Assembly: GCA_037976565.1 (NCBI GenBank)
Contig: CP137675.1
Coordinates: forward strand, 19,122,446 to 19,186,445
Length of the DNA: 64,000 nucleotides
Reading direction: 5' to 3'
Origin: Mesocentrotus franciscanus
Taxonomy: Eukaryota > Echinodermata > Echinoidea > Camarodonta > Strongylocentrotidae
The translations under genes and the position numbers were made by a program. Below are positions 46,783-58,112 of this stretch, one piece after another. The notes under the pieces are model-generated. The model searched no databases. It saw only the letters and a program-made list of their open reading frames with translations, and was not told the DNA's origin. Each line of letters begins with the position of its first letter. Position 1 is the stretch's first letter.

Positions 46783-47787
46783 TTATACAAATAATGAATG
46801 CTTATGAGTTCAATAGTGCGAATATGTTCATGAGTTGAAAGATTAGCGTTCTATTCAACGAAGCGTGAGCCGAGTTGAATAGAATTAACTTTAATCTTTC
46901 AACGAATGAAAATATTTGTACTATTGACCGAATAAAACACATTCATTATTTGTTTTATACAACATCTTTCAACAAATTATGCTTTGCTCCTTATATTAAA
47001 GATAAATTAGGAGTGTCGTGGTCGAGTGGTTTAAGGCGCTTGACTGGAGAGGCGAAGGTCGAGGGTTCGAATCCCGACACGGCACTAATATCCTTTGGCA
47101 AGATATTTACCTGCACTTGCTACTCTCCACCCAGGTGTTAAATGGGTACCCGGTAGGATGCGAAAGTTCATGCGGTTGGATAAGCAAGTGTGCGCTTGTA
47201 AAATGGCGACTGGCTGGAATGCTCCCCAGGGAGTGGAAAATGTGCATACATTGTGTGCGGGTAAGCCTGAATCCGATGACCGGGGTAATAATATATCTGT
47301 AAAGCGCTTAGGCACATCGTTGGATCGATGTATTGGGCGCTATATAAAAGCGGAATATTATTATTATTATTATTATAAATTAAAGTTGGAGTCAGGCCTT
47401 CTCGATTACATTCAGATTGCCTTCGCGTCAGATGCGCGCAGCTGAACGCTATCATGGCCGCGTACGGTCGTGAAAATCAACAAGACGGAGAAAATTCTGG
47501 CTCGCGCATGCGCAGATTATTTTTTCGCTCGCGTTACCGTCGTCTTTGCCTTCCGTCGCGTTTGCGAAAGCGCCCTAATAACAATGGGATACACGCAGGT
47601 CAGAGAGGTATACGCAGTCTGCATATAACCAAAAATGCACGCTCGTTGAATAGTACTACGGCGAATAGTACCAAAAATGCACGCCCGTGCAATAGTTTAT
47701 CTATTGAATATCATGTGACCAACAATCCTCCAATCAAATGACACGGATTTACTTAGGATTTACTTGTATAAAGATTTACTTGTATAA
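46783..47787. mobile_element. hairpin-headed repeat family A, diverged copy 3, with SINE insertion
   Basis: Starts TTATACAAATAATGAATG and returns as CATTCATTATTTGTTTTATA near 46976, so the first ~195 bases are again one hairpin. The tip is CAACGAAGCGTGAGCCGAGTTG. It shares the TTATACAAAT-ATG start and CGAAGC...GCCGAG tip layout with copies 1 and 2. The far end has GTGACCAA... and then a doubled GATTTACTTGTATAAA, so the exact end is either about 47771 or 47787. A SINE at 47010-47374 interrupts it. Confidence 0.65.
47010..47374 (+). mobile_element. tRNA-derived SINE (family 1), nearly complete
   Basis: Head GAGTGTCGTGGTCGAGTGGT has a pol III A box (TGGTCGAGTGG) and, 40 bases on, a perfect B box (GGTTCGAATCC). 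The acceptor halves GTGTCGT and ACGGCAC still pair. The anticodon and T stems do not, so it is not a functional tRNA. The body has the core CTTTGGCAAGATATT and CCCAGGTGTTAAATGGGTAC, and the tail GCGCTATATAAAAGCGGAAT ends in (ATT)n. An 8-base target duplication ATAAATTA lies at 47002-47009 and 47375-47382. Confidence 0.9.
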
Positions 47788-50700
47788 AATTGTTTAATGA
47801 ATCATTCTCCTTGATTAGGACTTTGACATTTAGTGAAATAGCGTACTACGTCCAGTCATTCAAAGAGTACTGGTGCCGTAGGGGCATCGAAAATGTTATG
47901 TGGATGACATGTAAATGTAAGAGAATAATACCATATTATGGAAAGAGAGGTAGGGTGTGATAGGATTTCGTATCATCTTATTTGCATGTTACTATTTCCA
48001 TCTCTCTGTTTTTTTTTCATGTTTTTTTCTCTCTGTTATTTACCACTCCATTGAGGGAGCTTTTGCTTCCCTTGCTCCAAGTAGTTACTCTATCATGAAT
48101 ATTTCTGTCAGCAAAACAGATGTAGAGGAAAGAAAGAGATTGGGAGTAAAGTGTACTTTATTATGAAATGAAGTATAACAAGGACAGGGACCAAAGATGA
48201 AAGTGTTTTGTCTTAGGTACGGCAACAAAGTTTTGCCGCACCGTGTGTCGTCTGTGTAGAAAGTGATGATAAGTTGCTTCAAATAACGTCAGAAACACGA
48301 TTAAATACATTGATATATCACCTTATTACACGAATACAAGCATGCCTTAAATTCCTTTCATGTCATTTACTTGCATTGTAGAGTTCATTTTAATAGCTAT
48401 AACATGACAGCGTGCGATAAATAATGGTTCTTGGAACGCTACGCGATTGTTAACATCATGGTAGTTGTATTATGTAGGCTAATTTACTATAATAAACGAG
48501 GCAATGTTTCTGCTGCAATGTAATACAGAGAATACAATTAAAGATTAGTTCCTAGATGGGTCAGGGTACTTTAGATTCGGCCAAGTCTTCCGCATTTTCT
48601 CACAATCCACTATCGCTATCACTTTGAATTTACCATTAGAGAAATAAAACGAGAAAATCAGTAAAATCTCTGGTCAGTCATTGTTACAAAGGCTTTAGCC
48701 CACTATACAGATAGTGTTGGTCTTGTAGTCACTTCTCAGAGGTTCACTATTGACGGCCCATGGAACCGGCATCATCCTAACATTTTTCTCAAGTTGCCTA
48801 CATATTTGTATTTCAAATCTCTCTGTCTTCTTTCTTTTCAGGTTTGTATTCTTCTTTCCTCTTCTCTTTTCACAGTTCCTTACATTCTTTATTTGTATTT
48901 CTTTCTCTTATCTTCTGATTTTTGAAGAAATATATATCCTTGTGTATTTTTCCCTCTTGTTTAAAAAAATCTCTTTCACTCCTTGCCTCTGTTTATTTTA
49001 TCTTTTAATCTCCTTTTCCGTGATGTTTTCTTTCGATTTTGTTTTCATTTTATATGTTTGCCTATGTATTGTTTTGCTATGTTGGTCTCGTGGGCCGTCG
49101 GTCTACTGGGATGTCCCGCAACGAGAAATGACTGAGATCTTGTACCTGTTAATCAGTTCAGTTCAGTTGTTATTACAGAAAATGATATATAAACAATCAA
49201 AGCGACTTACAGATAAATCTTTTCATAATATCTTGAAACACACTGCTAACACCTATTTATTTTTCATTCTCATTCATAATTTCATAATAATCATAATCAT
49301 TCTCATTATAGTTATGCCTATAAAAGAAAAACGTTGTAATACTTTAAAGAATAGTAAATACGTGACACCATCACATCATGTTTTTAAAGGGCCCTCGGAT
49401 TTCAAGTTCATCCACGCATCAATGTGTGATGCAAGATGTCAATCGTCGCAATTGATCACAAATAAGCACTCAGCTTGGAGCTTCAGTGCAGACGATAGAA
49501 TTATTTTCAATCTGCGTATAAAAGCGCGCCAACACCTGAGGCAACATGCCACCACTTATTCACGCTAGGAATATCTGTCCAAACCCACGCTGTCCGCCGC
49601 GGGAAAATGATCACTCCCTACATTATTATACCATTAAACCTCGGGTATGGGTGAAAACCTGTAAAACCCTTGAACGGAGAGAAAATACAAGGAAAGCTCC
49701 ATAGTGCTAAGCAAAGGTTCAACAACAAGATTTTGTCTTGTCCGAGGCACCTAGAAAAGAATTACTCTAAAAAGGAAATGTAACACATTCCTATTGAGGA
49801 AGGGTATTATGCCCACACATTGTCAGTCCGGACTGAGAGTGTATCTGAACGGATTTTTAAATTAATGATATTCATAACTGTTGGCACTATTAGGTCCACG
49901 GGTGTAAATGACAGATTTATTCTTGTAAAGCGTCCGGAATTAATCCCCCTCATACGAATGAACCCCAAAGGACGATGCCGGGGCTGGTAGTGGGAAATTT
50001 AATTCCCCGAAATTAAATTTATTTCAGAGCAATATTATGTATCCCCCTCCGCAAATCAAATCCACAATACGAATGGCGATCCAACACCCAATGGACGTTG
50101 GGATATTCGTCGATAAATTACACATGTGGAATGTCTTTTTGGTTTCCATTGAAGAATGAATAGTACACAACAAAACATGAAAATAGAAATGGTCAAATAA
50201 ATTCGAATACATTTTTAAATCTCAAAACAAAATTTCGTAAACACCTTACTTAGATAGTGCATATTCTTTCAAAGTAACATGCATGTACATGTTACAATTT
50301 GCACCCAAACAATTCCTAGGTGGGAGGAAGCTGCAGTCATATGAAATTATCACTGTAACGTCTCACAAATTAAAAACAATATTTGTTATATATTAACTGC
50401 TCTTCTTGTAGAAATATGATTGATCACTTGCAACGTTCTTGACCAATCCACGAACAAGATTTTTCTAGAGGTCCGATGGAGAAGTTTTGAAGTATCTCTT
50501 TAGAATCTCTGGTTCTCATCATTATTGGTCAAGTTGCATATCGAATGAAAATACAATTTCTGAAAGATCGAGGATTCACATTGAAGAAATTTATTTATAT
50601 AGCTTGAAAAACACAGGTTATTCTGTCAAATGCTCTCTGAGAGCCATAGGAAATGCATCCTGACTCCAGTAGATACACACAATGTAGATGTTATTGTACA

Positions 50701-51149
50701 ACAATATTCTGGAAGCTATGAACTCAATATAATTTTGAGAATCCTTTAACAATACAATTAATATAAAGTAAGAAATGACGATTATGTGAAGCCATTGAAT
50801 TAATGGCTGATTCGAGATATATGCTGATGTAATAGCCCTAAGTCAACTCTCTGATTTCAAACACACATTAAGAGCGTTGGCTTGCTACTCTAAAGGTATG
50901 CCTAGTGCTAGAAGGGAGCGTGTTGATCACGATTACGTATCCTTCGAGCTTCTCTATACCCCTTGATTAACGATTCACTCCCCCAGCCTGCCCACCACCC
51001 TCGAGACTCTCGCTTCACGGATAGGTTCCCATCGCCCACCAGTTGATCCACCCCGCATAAATAGTTCTCTCTTCCATACGGGTGCGTCCATATAATATTT
51101 TACTGTGGATTTAATCATGAACACTATCGAAGAGACTTTGGTGGTTTGC
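47788..51149. other. stretch with no supported gene
   Basis: The longest frame in the window, 272 codons at 48750-49568 (+), lies in T-rich DNA, encodes mostly Phe/Leu/Ser/Ile in its first half and has no motif. I do not support it as a gene. Confidence 0.45.
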
Positions 51150-51327
51150 TTGTTTTACCTGGCGGCTAGGGAACCATGTGTATGCTAGTAGGCAAGCAAG
51201 CAGGGAACCGACGGATTTAAATCCTCTCCGAGGGACTTGGTAATGAGGATTAATGCCTTACCAAAGGGCACGAGCCCATCGACTTGGATTTGAACCCTGG
51301 ACCTACAACTGAGCCATCGCGCCACCA
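51150..51327 (-). mobile_element. tRNA-derived SINE (family 2), internally deleted head
   Basis: Minus strand: GGCGCGATGGCTCAGTTGTA, then directly CCAGGGTTCAAATCC (B box), so the D-arm-to-anticodon part is deleted. The core GTGCCCTTTGGTAAGGCATT and the palindromic segment near the GGGACTT block follow as in the 41995 copy. The tail includes ...TTCCCTGCTTGCTTGCC. Confidence 0.8.
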
Positions 51328-51339
51328 CATGACTTCCAT

Positions 51340-51454
51340 AAAATCAATTACAGATAATAACCTTGCGTCTCACTTACTTAAACGTATGAACAGGACTATA
51401 TCAACTTTATTAAAATCAATTAAAGATTATAACCTTGCGTATGACTTACCTGTA
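51340..51454 (+). repeat. 72-base tandem repeat, second unit split by a SINE
   Basis: AAAATCAATTA(C/A)AGAT starts at 51340 and 51412. Both units continue AACCTTGCGT...ACTTAC. The second unit's remainder (AAGTACGAACATGACTATAT and CATCAATATT) appears only after the SINE, at about 51848-51876. Confidence 0.8.
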
Positions 51455-51846
51455 GAGGTGTTGTGGTCGAGTGGATACGTCACCTGACTGTCGATCACAA
51501 GGTCCGCGGTTCGAGTCCCGCCACGGCAATAATGTCCTTTGGCAAGACATTGATCTACATTTGCCACATTTAACCCAGGTGAGGTAAATGGGTACCTGGT
51601 AGGATTATTCCTTAAAATGCACTGTGCGCTGATAACGGCTGCCGCACATAACGGTTGCCACACTCAACCCAGGTGAGGTAAATGGGTACCTAGTAGGATT
51701 ATTCCTTGAAATGCACTGTGCGCTGATAACGGCTGCCGGAGCTAAAGCTAGGGTAATAATGTCCGAAGCTCTTTGGAAGCGCATAGAGATGTTATTTCAT
51801 AACGTATTATGCGCTATACAAGAACTGAACTATTATTATTATTATT
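51455..51846 (+). mobile_element. tRNA-derived SINE (family 1) with an internal 94-base duplication
   Basis: Head GAGGTGTTGTGGTCGAGTGG, A box TGGTCGAGTGG, B box GGTTCGAGTCC, core ATGTCCTTTGGCAAGACATT. The segment from TTGCCACATTTAACCCAGGT to AACGGCTGCCG occurs twice in tandem (51561-51654 and 51655-51738) with few differences. The tail GCGCTATACAAGAACTGAAC ends in (TTA)n. The anticodon loop could read GTC but stems are broken, so it is not a working tRNA. Confidence 0.88.
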
Positions 51847-51876
51847 AAAAGTACGAACATGACTATATCATCAATA

Positions 51877-53331
51877 TTACGGAATCCGGACATCACGTCT
51901 GTGGGAAATAAAGATAGAATTTCCCTAATCGAATCACAAGAGAAAAAGATTTGTGTTAAAAAAAATACTCGTATGGCAATATTGTTCTTTAATTATTCGA
52001 AAATTACAACGTCACATCACAAAATCCGAACATGATTTCTTTGGGATACACAAACAGTGTTTAAAATTTAAGTTGGTTTTTCGAGAAAAACCTTGCGAAT
52101 GTGTCAACTGAATTAGGCAAAAATCGTATGAACCCAACCAAAGTTAACATCGCTTAGTGATAATTGTTGGATGATATCGAATGCTGACATCAGGTGCAGA
52201 GAAAGATCGTCCACCTGCAGAGTGTGTATCGAAATCTTGGCTCTCTACCACTTGCCTAGCAAAAGAACCAGAATTATTCATGTTACGTACTTTTAGAGGT
52301 AGCCCAATACCCCCAACCTCTTTAATAGCTCGCTAAAACCGTAGTGCAAACCCTCTTCAGAGAGCTGGGTACGTCTAGACGCGAGGCACAGACGGATTAT
52401 ACTGGGAAATCTTCTTTGAGAGGGCTATTAAGGTCACCTCGGGCTAAGACGATCGGTCTATATGTATATCGCTCACTACACTGAGGTGGAAAAAAGTGTT
52501 TTCTATAATTGTTTTAATACTGTACTGACTGTGGTTTTACACAATCTGACTATAACGAGTAAGTGGTCAGTTTCTGGTAAAAAATTGAAGCACGCTCATA
52601 AAGATTTATAATTACCTGAACATTTTGAATACCTCTTTTCACGCATATTTCCGAAAGTAATTTATTATGTCCATGTCGGGTCTCAGATTACACTAGTGGG
52701 AAAACAGAGTGGGTAAGTTTTAACAAATATTAAAAGTCTTTGTCTCAGTTTTGTAAAAATAATTTCTCGCACTTTTAGTTCTTTCAGAATGACCAATGAA
52801 TCTTCCCAAACGTTGCAATGGAAATGCCAATAGTACAATAGTTCAATGGTACAATGTAGTAAAAATGCACGCCTGTTTTTTGCAACATAGGGTAAGAAAT
52901 CAAAATTGAACCATTTTTTCAATGTCTCTTGGTTATGTGCGTAGACTACATAGCATGCCAAAAAGCTATACATGACCATTATAGACATTGCCATTACAAG
53001 GCCCATCTCTTTATTGAAATTGCGTTTAGGATCATGGTGTTGCTGTTGTGCAGAACCCCCCACCCTCACGAACGAGATAAAGCGAGCGTGATAAACATAG
53101 CCAGATTATCTCACTAAGATGTGAAAGGAGTGCAATCTTGCTAAGTGGGTCCGTTTTCAACAGATGGCGGCACCAGTATTCTATTCAAAATATGGGGGAT
53201 GCATGCTGACGACACGGAATATTGTCGCACAACACATATATCTGTATGCAGATACGGATACGGAAGACAGCATATAATGGAGATGACTGGGGAGGTAGGG
53301 GGAATGGGACAACAGTTTTAAGAGGCTTTAC
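51877..53331. other. stretch with no supported gene
   Basis: The 128-codon frame at 52683-53069 (-) shows no motif and no clear splice frame. If the exon at 53332-53526 is real, part of this may be its downstream intron. Confidence 0.35.
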
Positions 53332-53526
53332 CCGGGAGCGAAAAATAAATCCTGGTCCCCTAATAATGTTGCCACTGTGATTTGTGTTGTAAGCTTTATC
53401 GTACACACGGTTTGGAATCAGGGAGGATGTGGAGTACGACCCGCAGTCTGAAACATCTTTGACGATGAACCAGGAGGTCTCAGGGGAACGGGGACATTGT
53501 TCATCGGTATATCTTCTCCATCCAGG
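53332..53526 (-). CDS. candidate internal exon, 65 codons, unrecognised extracellular-like protein
   Basis: The minus strand reads an acceptor (AATGTTTGTTCAG, ending 53527), then 195 bases in phase 0, then a donor CGG-GTAAAG (53331 on). The 65 residues open PGWRRYTDEQCPRSPETSWF and continue IVKDVSDCGSYSTSSLIPNR and VYDKAYNTNHSGN. The two Cys, several Trp/Tyr and an N-H-S glycosylation motif suggest a secreted or ectodomain fragment, but that is inference. Unlike its neighbours the segment uses all residue classes and C/G-ending codons. The exon length is an exact multiple of three with phase 0 at both ends. I cannot name a domain, and the flanking exons were not found, so it could also be a retained relic. 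Confidence 0.45.
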
Positions 53527-56500
53527 CTGAACAAACATTTGTTAAAATGTCTGATATTGACTCTTAGGGATGGATGTGCATTTTGCAAGGCATCTCAATA
53601 TCGGTGACTCTGCTTGTTAGATATTGTTGAATTGTGTAAGAATACACTCCCATCACGCGTGGATATTTTTTTGTGCTCAACTTTATTCTATGTTTAGTGT
53701 TATCTAATGTCGTCATACGTCGATAGTAATCACTTCGGATAGGGAAATGAAACATGAAACAGTTTCCATTTTCTATAAAAAAAATTAAGTAGCTGATAGG
53801 GAATCTTAAGACGAACGAACATTAGTGCTTTGTCATAAGATGTAAAAGTGTTATTATCAGTGAAATCACAGATGTATATATTTTGTTTTATTTTTTAATG
53901 TATTACAGAAAGATATATGTTCCGATGAGGTACATGTACCAATGTTTTGGTAATAAACTTAGGATAATGAATTATCTTTTAGATTTCATACAGTTATTTA
54001 GATAATGAAATGCCGCAGTTATTTATCAGAGTCATGTAGAGGAATAGATATTTAGTCTTTATTCATTATTCAGTTCAACAAAACATGCAAACATTGAAGT
54101 ATTTCAAAGGCAAAATATAACGTACAAAAATAAATTCATACAAAATAAGATTAATAAAAACGGACCATCATAAAAAAAGATTGTTGAGGCCTGACATGTT
54201 GATGGTCCCAAGAATTGGCAAATTATAACATAAATATTTAAGCGGAAGAGAACCAGTAAGGTTAACATAAAATATTTTGGGGGTATTAAATCAGAAAATT
54301 AAATAAAACAAAAACTGATAAAATGCCAAAGGTCTGTTGTTTAGAATGTCACAATAAATTTCTGTATTTCTTCTTTCGCAAGGCATGAAAAGAATCTTTA
54401 AAAGTAGTAAAACTAAACGAGAAATCCAAGATATCCTTTAAAAAATATATATAAATAATTATCATGTGCTTAGCCGGATGAAAATCCTGTTATCCAATAA
54501 TAACGCTCTCTCAATTCTTTTTAATGGTGGACAAGAGTTTGGCGACCAGACACTTCCACCATGTCCACGACAACATTTAAGTACTTCGAATCTCATTTAA
54601 TCTCTTCTACTTTATCGGTGCTACAGTGCGCTAAGCCAATGACATAATCAATCACATTTGTTTCGGTAGTTAATGCTCCGAAAGAGTCGGGGTCTGCCAT
54701 TCTCTATTGACACTATCTGGAAAAAAGGGGATTCTGGTTGACATCCAATAGGAGTTGGCAAATGGATCGATGGAAATGGATTTCTGGACGGATATCTGCG
54801 TCTATCAACGCCAAGGAGAAACATGTCTCCCAATCCGTCACACCACCAAACATTTCCGTTGTCAACCGATTGGTTTACTTTCAGAGGTCAATGGATGTCA
54901 CTTGAGCAGGAAACCTACATCAAGATGATAAGTGCCTCGATGCTGTTAATCCCTTCCAATCCGACTCGATGCACTATCACTACTTGCAGGGGCGCTGACA
55001 GAACATGTGAATCTGAGGAAGGCGGAGTGTCGGATCGAATTTGCGAAAAAGTCACTAGCTAGCAGAAACAGTCCTCAGACCTTCGAATTTACAGGAGAGG
55101 ATTATGTAAAACACTGCCTCCGTTGTTTCCATATGCCGACAGTGGTTACAATTATTTTTAATAAATATCAGAAATATTACAAATTACCATGATATCATAC
55201 TCCTCCCAAAACTCCGAAACGAAAATTAGATCTTCAAATAATAATAATAATGCTAAAGAAAGGCCCTCATTGTTTTTACCAATTACACATTTTCCAATAT
55301 AAATGTTGAAGGGGGAAGGATGGTTAAACACCCACAAATATTCTCCTCTCTGGCTGGAGAAGTTACGTGCCTCGCTTGTTCATGGGTCACCGGTGTCTGG
55401 CTGTTGTTGACCAGAAGAGTCCCTAATACCATGAATATTGGAGAGATTTAGATTGATAATGCTTCATGCCCATGCACTCCTTGGAAAAGCATTACTTTCA
55501 ATGTTCGATCCGAGAAAATAAAAAAACATCCCTGTGGCCCGAAAGTCGATTGAACTGGCCTGCCGACACTTGCTCCGGGTCTCCGACACTTGTGTCCGCC
55601 CCCAGTAAACCTAAGATCATGGTGTAAGTTCCTTATCGATTGTTCTCAATATACACAGAGTGGGAAAAAGGAAGGGTCATTACTCTCGAGTGGTTAACAC
55701 CTAAGTTGTCGGTGAATATATTCTTGTATGTCATCTGCAGTAGCTGCGAATAACCTGCCCTGATCCAGAATACTTGCATTGTCACTAATAAGTAGAGATA
55801 TTTTGGTTATCAGTGACTGTCATACGTTTCAGGACTAAATATATACATCATATTCATGCGATAAATGAAAGATTTATGTTGCTTTAAGCAAGGGGTAAAG
55901 TGATCATTCATTGTGACATACATGTAGGTGAGAGGCTTCCGAAAAGCAGAGTAATGTGAAATATACCGATATAATTACTCCTTCGTCTTTTGTACATTCT
56001 GGATGTAACTCTTGTGACTATGCAGTGCGTCCCAGAGAAAACGAAACCCCAAACCAAACAGCTTTGTGAGCAAACCATGCATTAAAAAAAAAATAGTTCC
56101 TTGCTTTTCATAAATTAGACGTAATATGCTTTCAAATGACTAACACTGATTACGTTAAATCATATACGATTCACTGAGCAACACTGTTTTGAAAATGGCA
56201 TGTTAAAATCAACTTGTGCCAGACTTTGCTAAATTCGTGGACATATGACAATAATTAGGGCAAAGTTATGCCTCCATTATAAAATATAGAATAATTGAGA
56301 TATTGTCGACGGTGAAGTTAAGATGGACACGTCTTTTCAGAACTGCAACTTTTTTTTAAAGCATAAAGCAGATAATTTGGTAATATTTCCACAAGAATCA
56401 GAGTAAGGGGCACGATACATTGTGGTAAATATATGTCTAATAGGCACATAAGGCAGAAAATTAACCATTAGTATATGTAATTTTTCATATCTATTGTATT

Positions 56501-57086
56501 GAACATGGTAAAGCATGTCGTATTATTTTTTTTTAAAGATTGCTGTGTGTTTCATGCATTTTTGTATTATTGTAAACTGAATGCAATCCAGGGTTCATTA
56601 TTTTCAATTAAATTCAAATCGCAGGGTGTTCAGTGCGTGGTCAGGGCGTAGTCAAACAAACAATTTGATGTGCTTTGCACCTGATATGAAGTAGAACAGT
56701 TTGAATACTTGCACTTATGGTATATCGTCTGCATTTGTTCATAATTAAAGGGTAATGCCATGTGGTATAATGAGGATAACACTTTTTTGAAACGTTAGAA
56801 ATTCATGATTAGATATATAATTACAAATTTGCTATTTTTAGAAAATGCGCGTCAACATTCTAAAAACTTTAATTGCCATATTTTTGGAGGGGGGAGGAGG
56901 TAATATGATGACTATTTTCTAAACCTACGGAATGATGTGAATAAGTCATTCGGTTACCCCAGGTAATGCTTTACTTCTGCGTTGATTCTTGGTAGACAGT
57001 CTGATATCTATGTTTTGAATTTCATATCTGGTGTAAGGTGAACATCACCTTATCATTTTAAATTTGAACTAGAAAGTTTCCAAAAA
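53527..57086. other. stretch with no firmly supported gene
   Basis: A minus-strand frame near 54880-54650 includes VDNGNVWWCDGLGDMFLLG and looks somewhat coding, but it has no clean acceptor/donor pair. A short (AAT)n occurs at about 55238-55252. Otherwise AT-rich. Confidence 0.3.
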
Positions 57087-57685
57087 GGGCAATCCAACCA
57101 TTGTAAAAAGTTGATTTGAATGAAAGCAGAGAAAAAAAGAAACAGAATGGCAAAAGTTTGAAATGAATCGGACCAATAGTAAGGAAGTTATGAATGTTTG
57201 AAATAAGAGATCACTAAGTCTTTGTGAATCTCAAATTGGTAGTTTATTTAGTGGATTGGACGTGGATAATTCTCCCATTTGCCGTGTACACAAATATCAT
57301 TAATTTCTGTTTTTCTCGTAAGTTCCTTCTCCCTTGGGGCACTACTCAAAATATATTATAGATAATATTATATTATTATTATATTATATATATTATATTA
57401 TAGGTCCTCTAAAAAGAATAGACCCTCCTGAGCCATGAATTTTAGAACAATTTAAATTTTGGTCATCTTATATGTTGGAACAGATGGGAAAGTAGTCCGG
57501 CACTACATCACATTGACATTACTGCTTCAGCCAATTTGAAGTGCCCATACGTATAGTGATTACAACTTTCAAAAAAATATAACTTTCTTATATTTAGTCA
57601 GATTTAATTGAAACTTTAATCAGCTTGCTTCTCGTATTTTTCTGCTTTCTTTTAGAGAAGTTGTCTATTTGGGTTGGATTTCCCT
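57087..57685 (-). mobile_element. TTAA-type MITE, copy 2 (uninterrupted, opposite orientation to copy 1)
   Basis: The right end is TTGGATTTCCCT followed by TTAA (57686-57689). The left end AGGGCAATCCAACC is an imperfect inverted partner whose flanking TTAA is degraded (CAAA). The interior aligns with 15903-16337 in reverse complement and shows the empty site of the 777-bp insertion found there (AAGACTTAGTGATCTC, read on the minus strand). An AT-rich (ATT)n-like run lies at 57360-57405. Confidence 0.85.
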
Positions 57686-57965
57686 TTAACAGAAAACTTA
57701 CATAAGATGCCGGGTACCAAACCCGAACTAAAAGACAAAGAACAGCGATAACAAAAAAAGACAAATAATGGGGGAGGAGTTATCTTAAATCAGAAAATTA
57801 ACTTTTGATGTTACATCTAAATTTAATTTTGAATTCAATTTAGAAAACACTATCAAAATAGTTATGTGTCACTCCGTTTCCTTTGAATGGCCCCAATCTA
57901 TCGGTTCGTACCAGCTCACACGTTAATAACCTCTTGATTGCATCTTGTCCTTTTACACGAGAAGG

Positions 57966-58112
57966 TATTGCTGTTTGAAAAGGACGATTTGATTAAATGA
58001 TCTCTGCGCCAAGAATCCTTTTCATAACTCTTCAACTGTATTGCTGTTTGAAATGGACGATTTGATCAAATTATGACTTCGCCAAGAATCCTATTTGATA
58101 ACTCTTTAACTG
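57966..58112 (+). repeat. two tandem copies of a 73-base unit
   Basis: TATTGCTGTTTGAAA(A/T)GGAC starts at 57966 and 58039. Both units end CGCCAAGAATCCT...AACTCTTYAACTGT. Confidence 0.9.

Noticed and set aside
47010..47090. tRNA gene candidate
   Set aside because: A and B boxes are good, but the anticodon and T stems do not pair and the sequence continues into a SINE body with an (ATT)n tail and a target duplication.
48750..49568. Longest open frame in the window (272 codons, + strand)
   Set aside because: First half is Phe/Leu/Ile/Ser-rich because the DNA is T-rich. There is no domain, no transmembrane protein family recognised, and no splice or promoter context.
51460..51532. tRNA gene candidate with a possible GTC anticodon
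   Set aside because: Stem mismatches, and it is the head of a SINE with the same body as the 47010 copy.
54650..54880. Possible minus-strand exon containing GNVWWCDGLGDM
   Set aside because: A stop lies just upstream, the nearest acceptors are weak, and no donor fits the frame.
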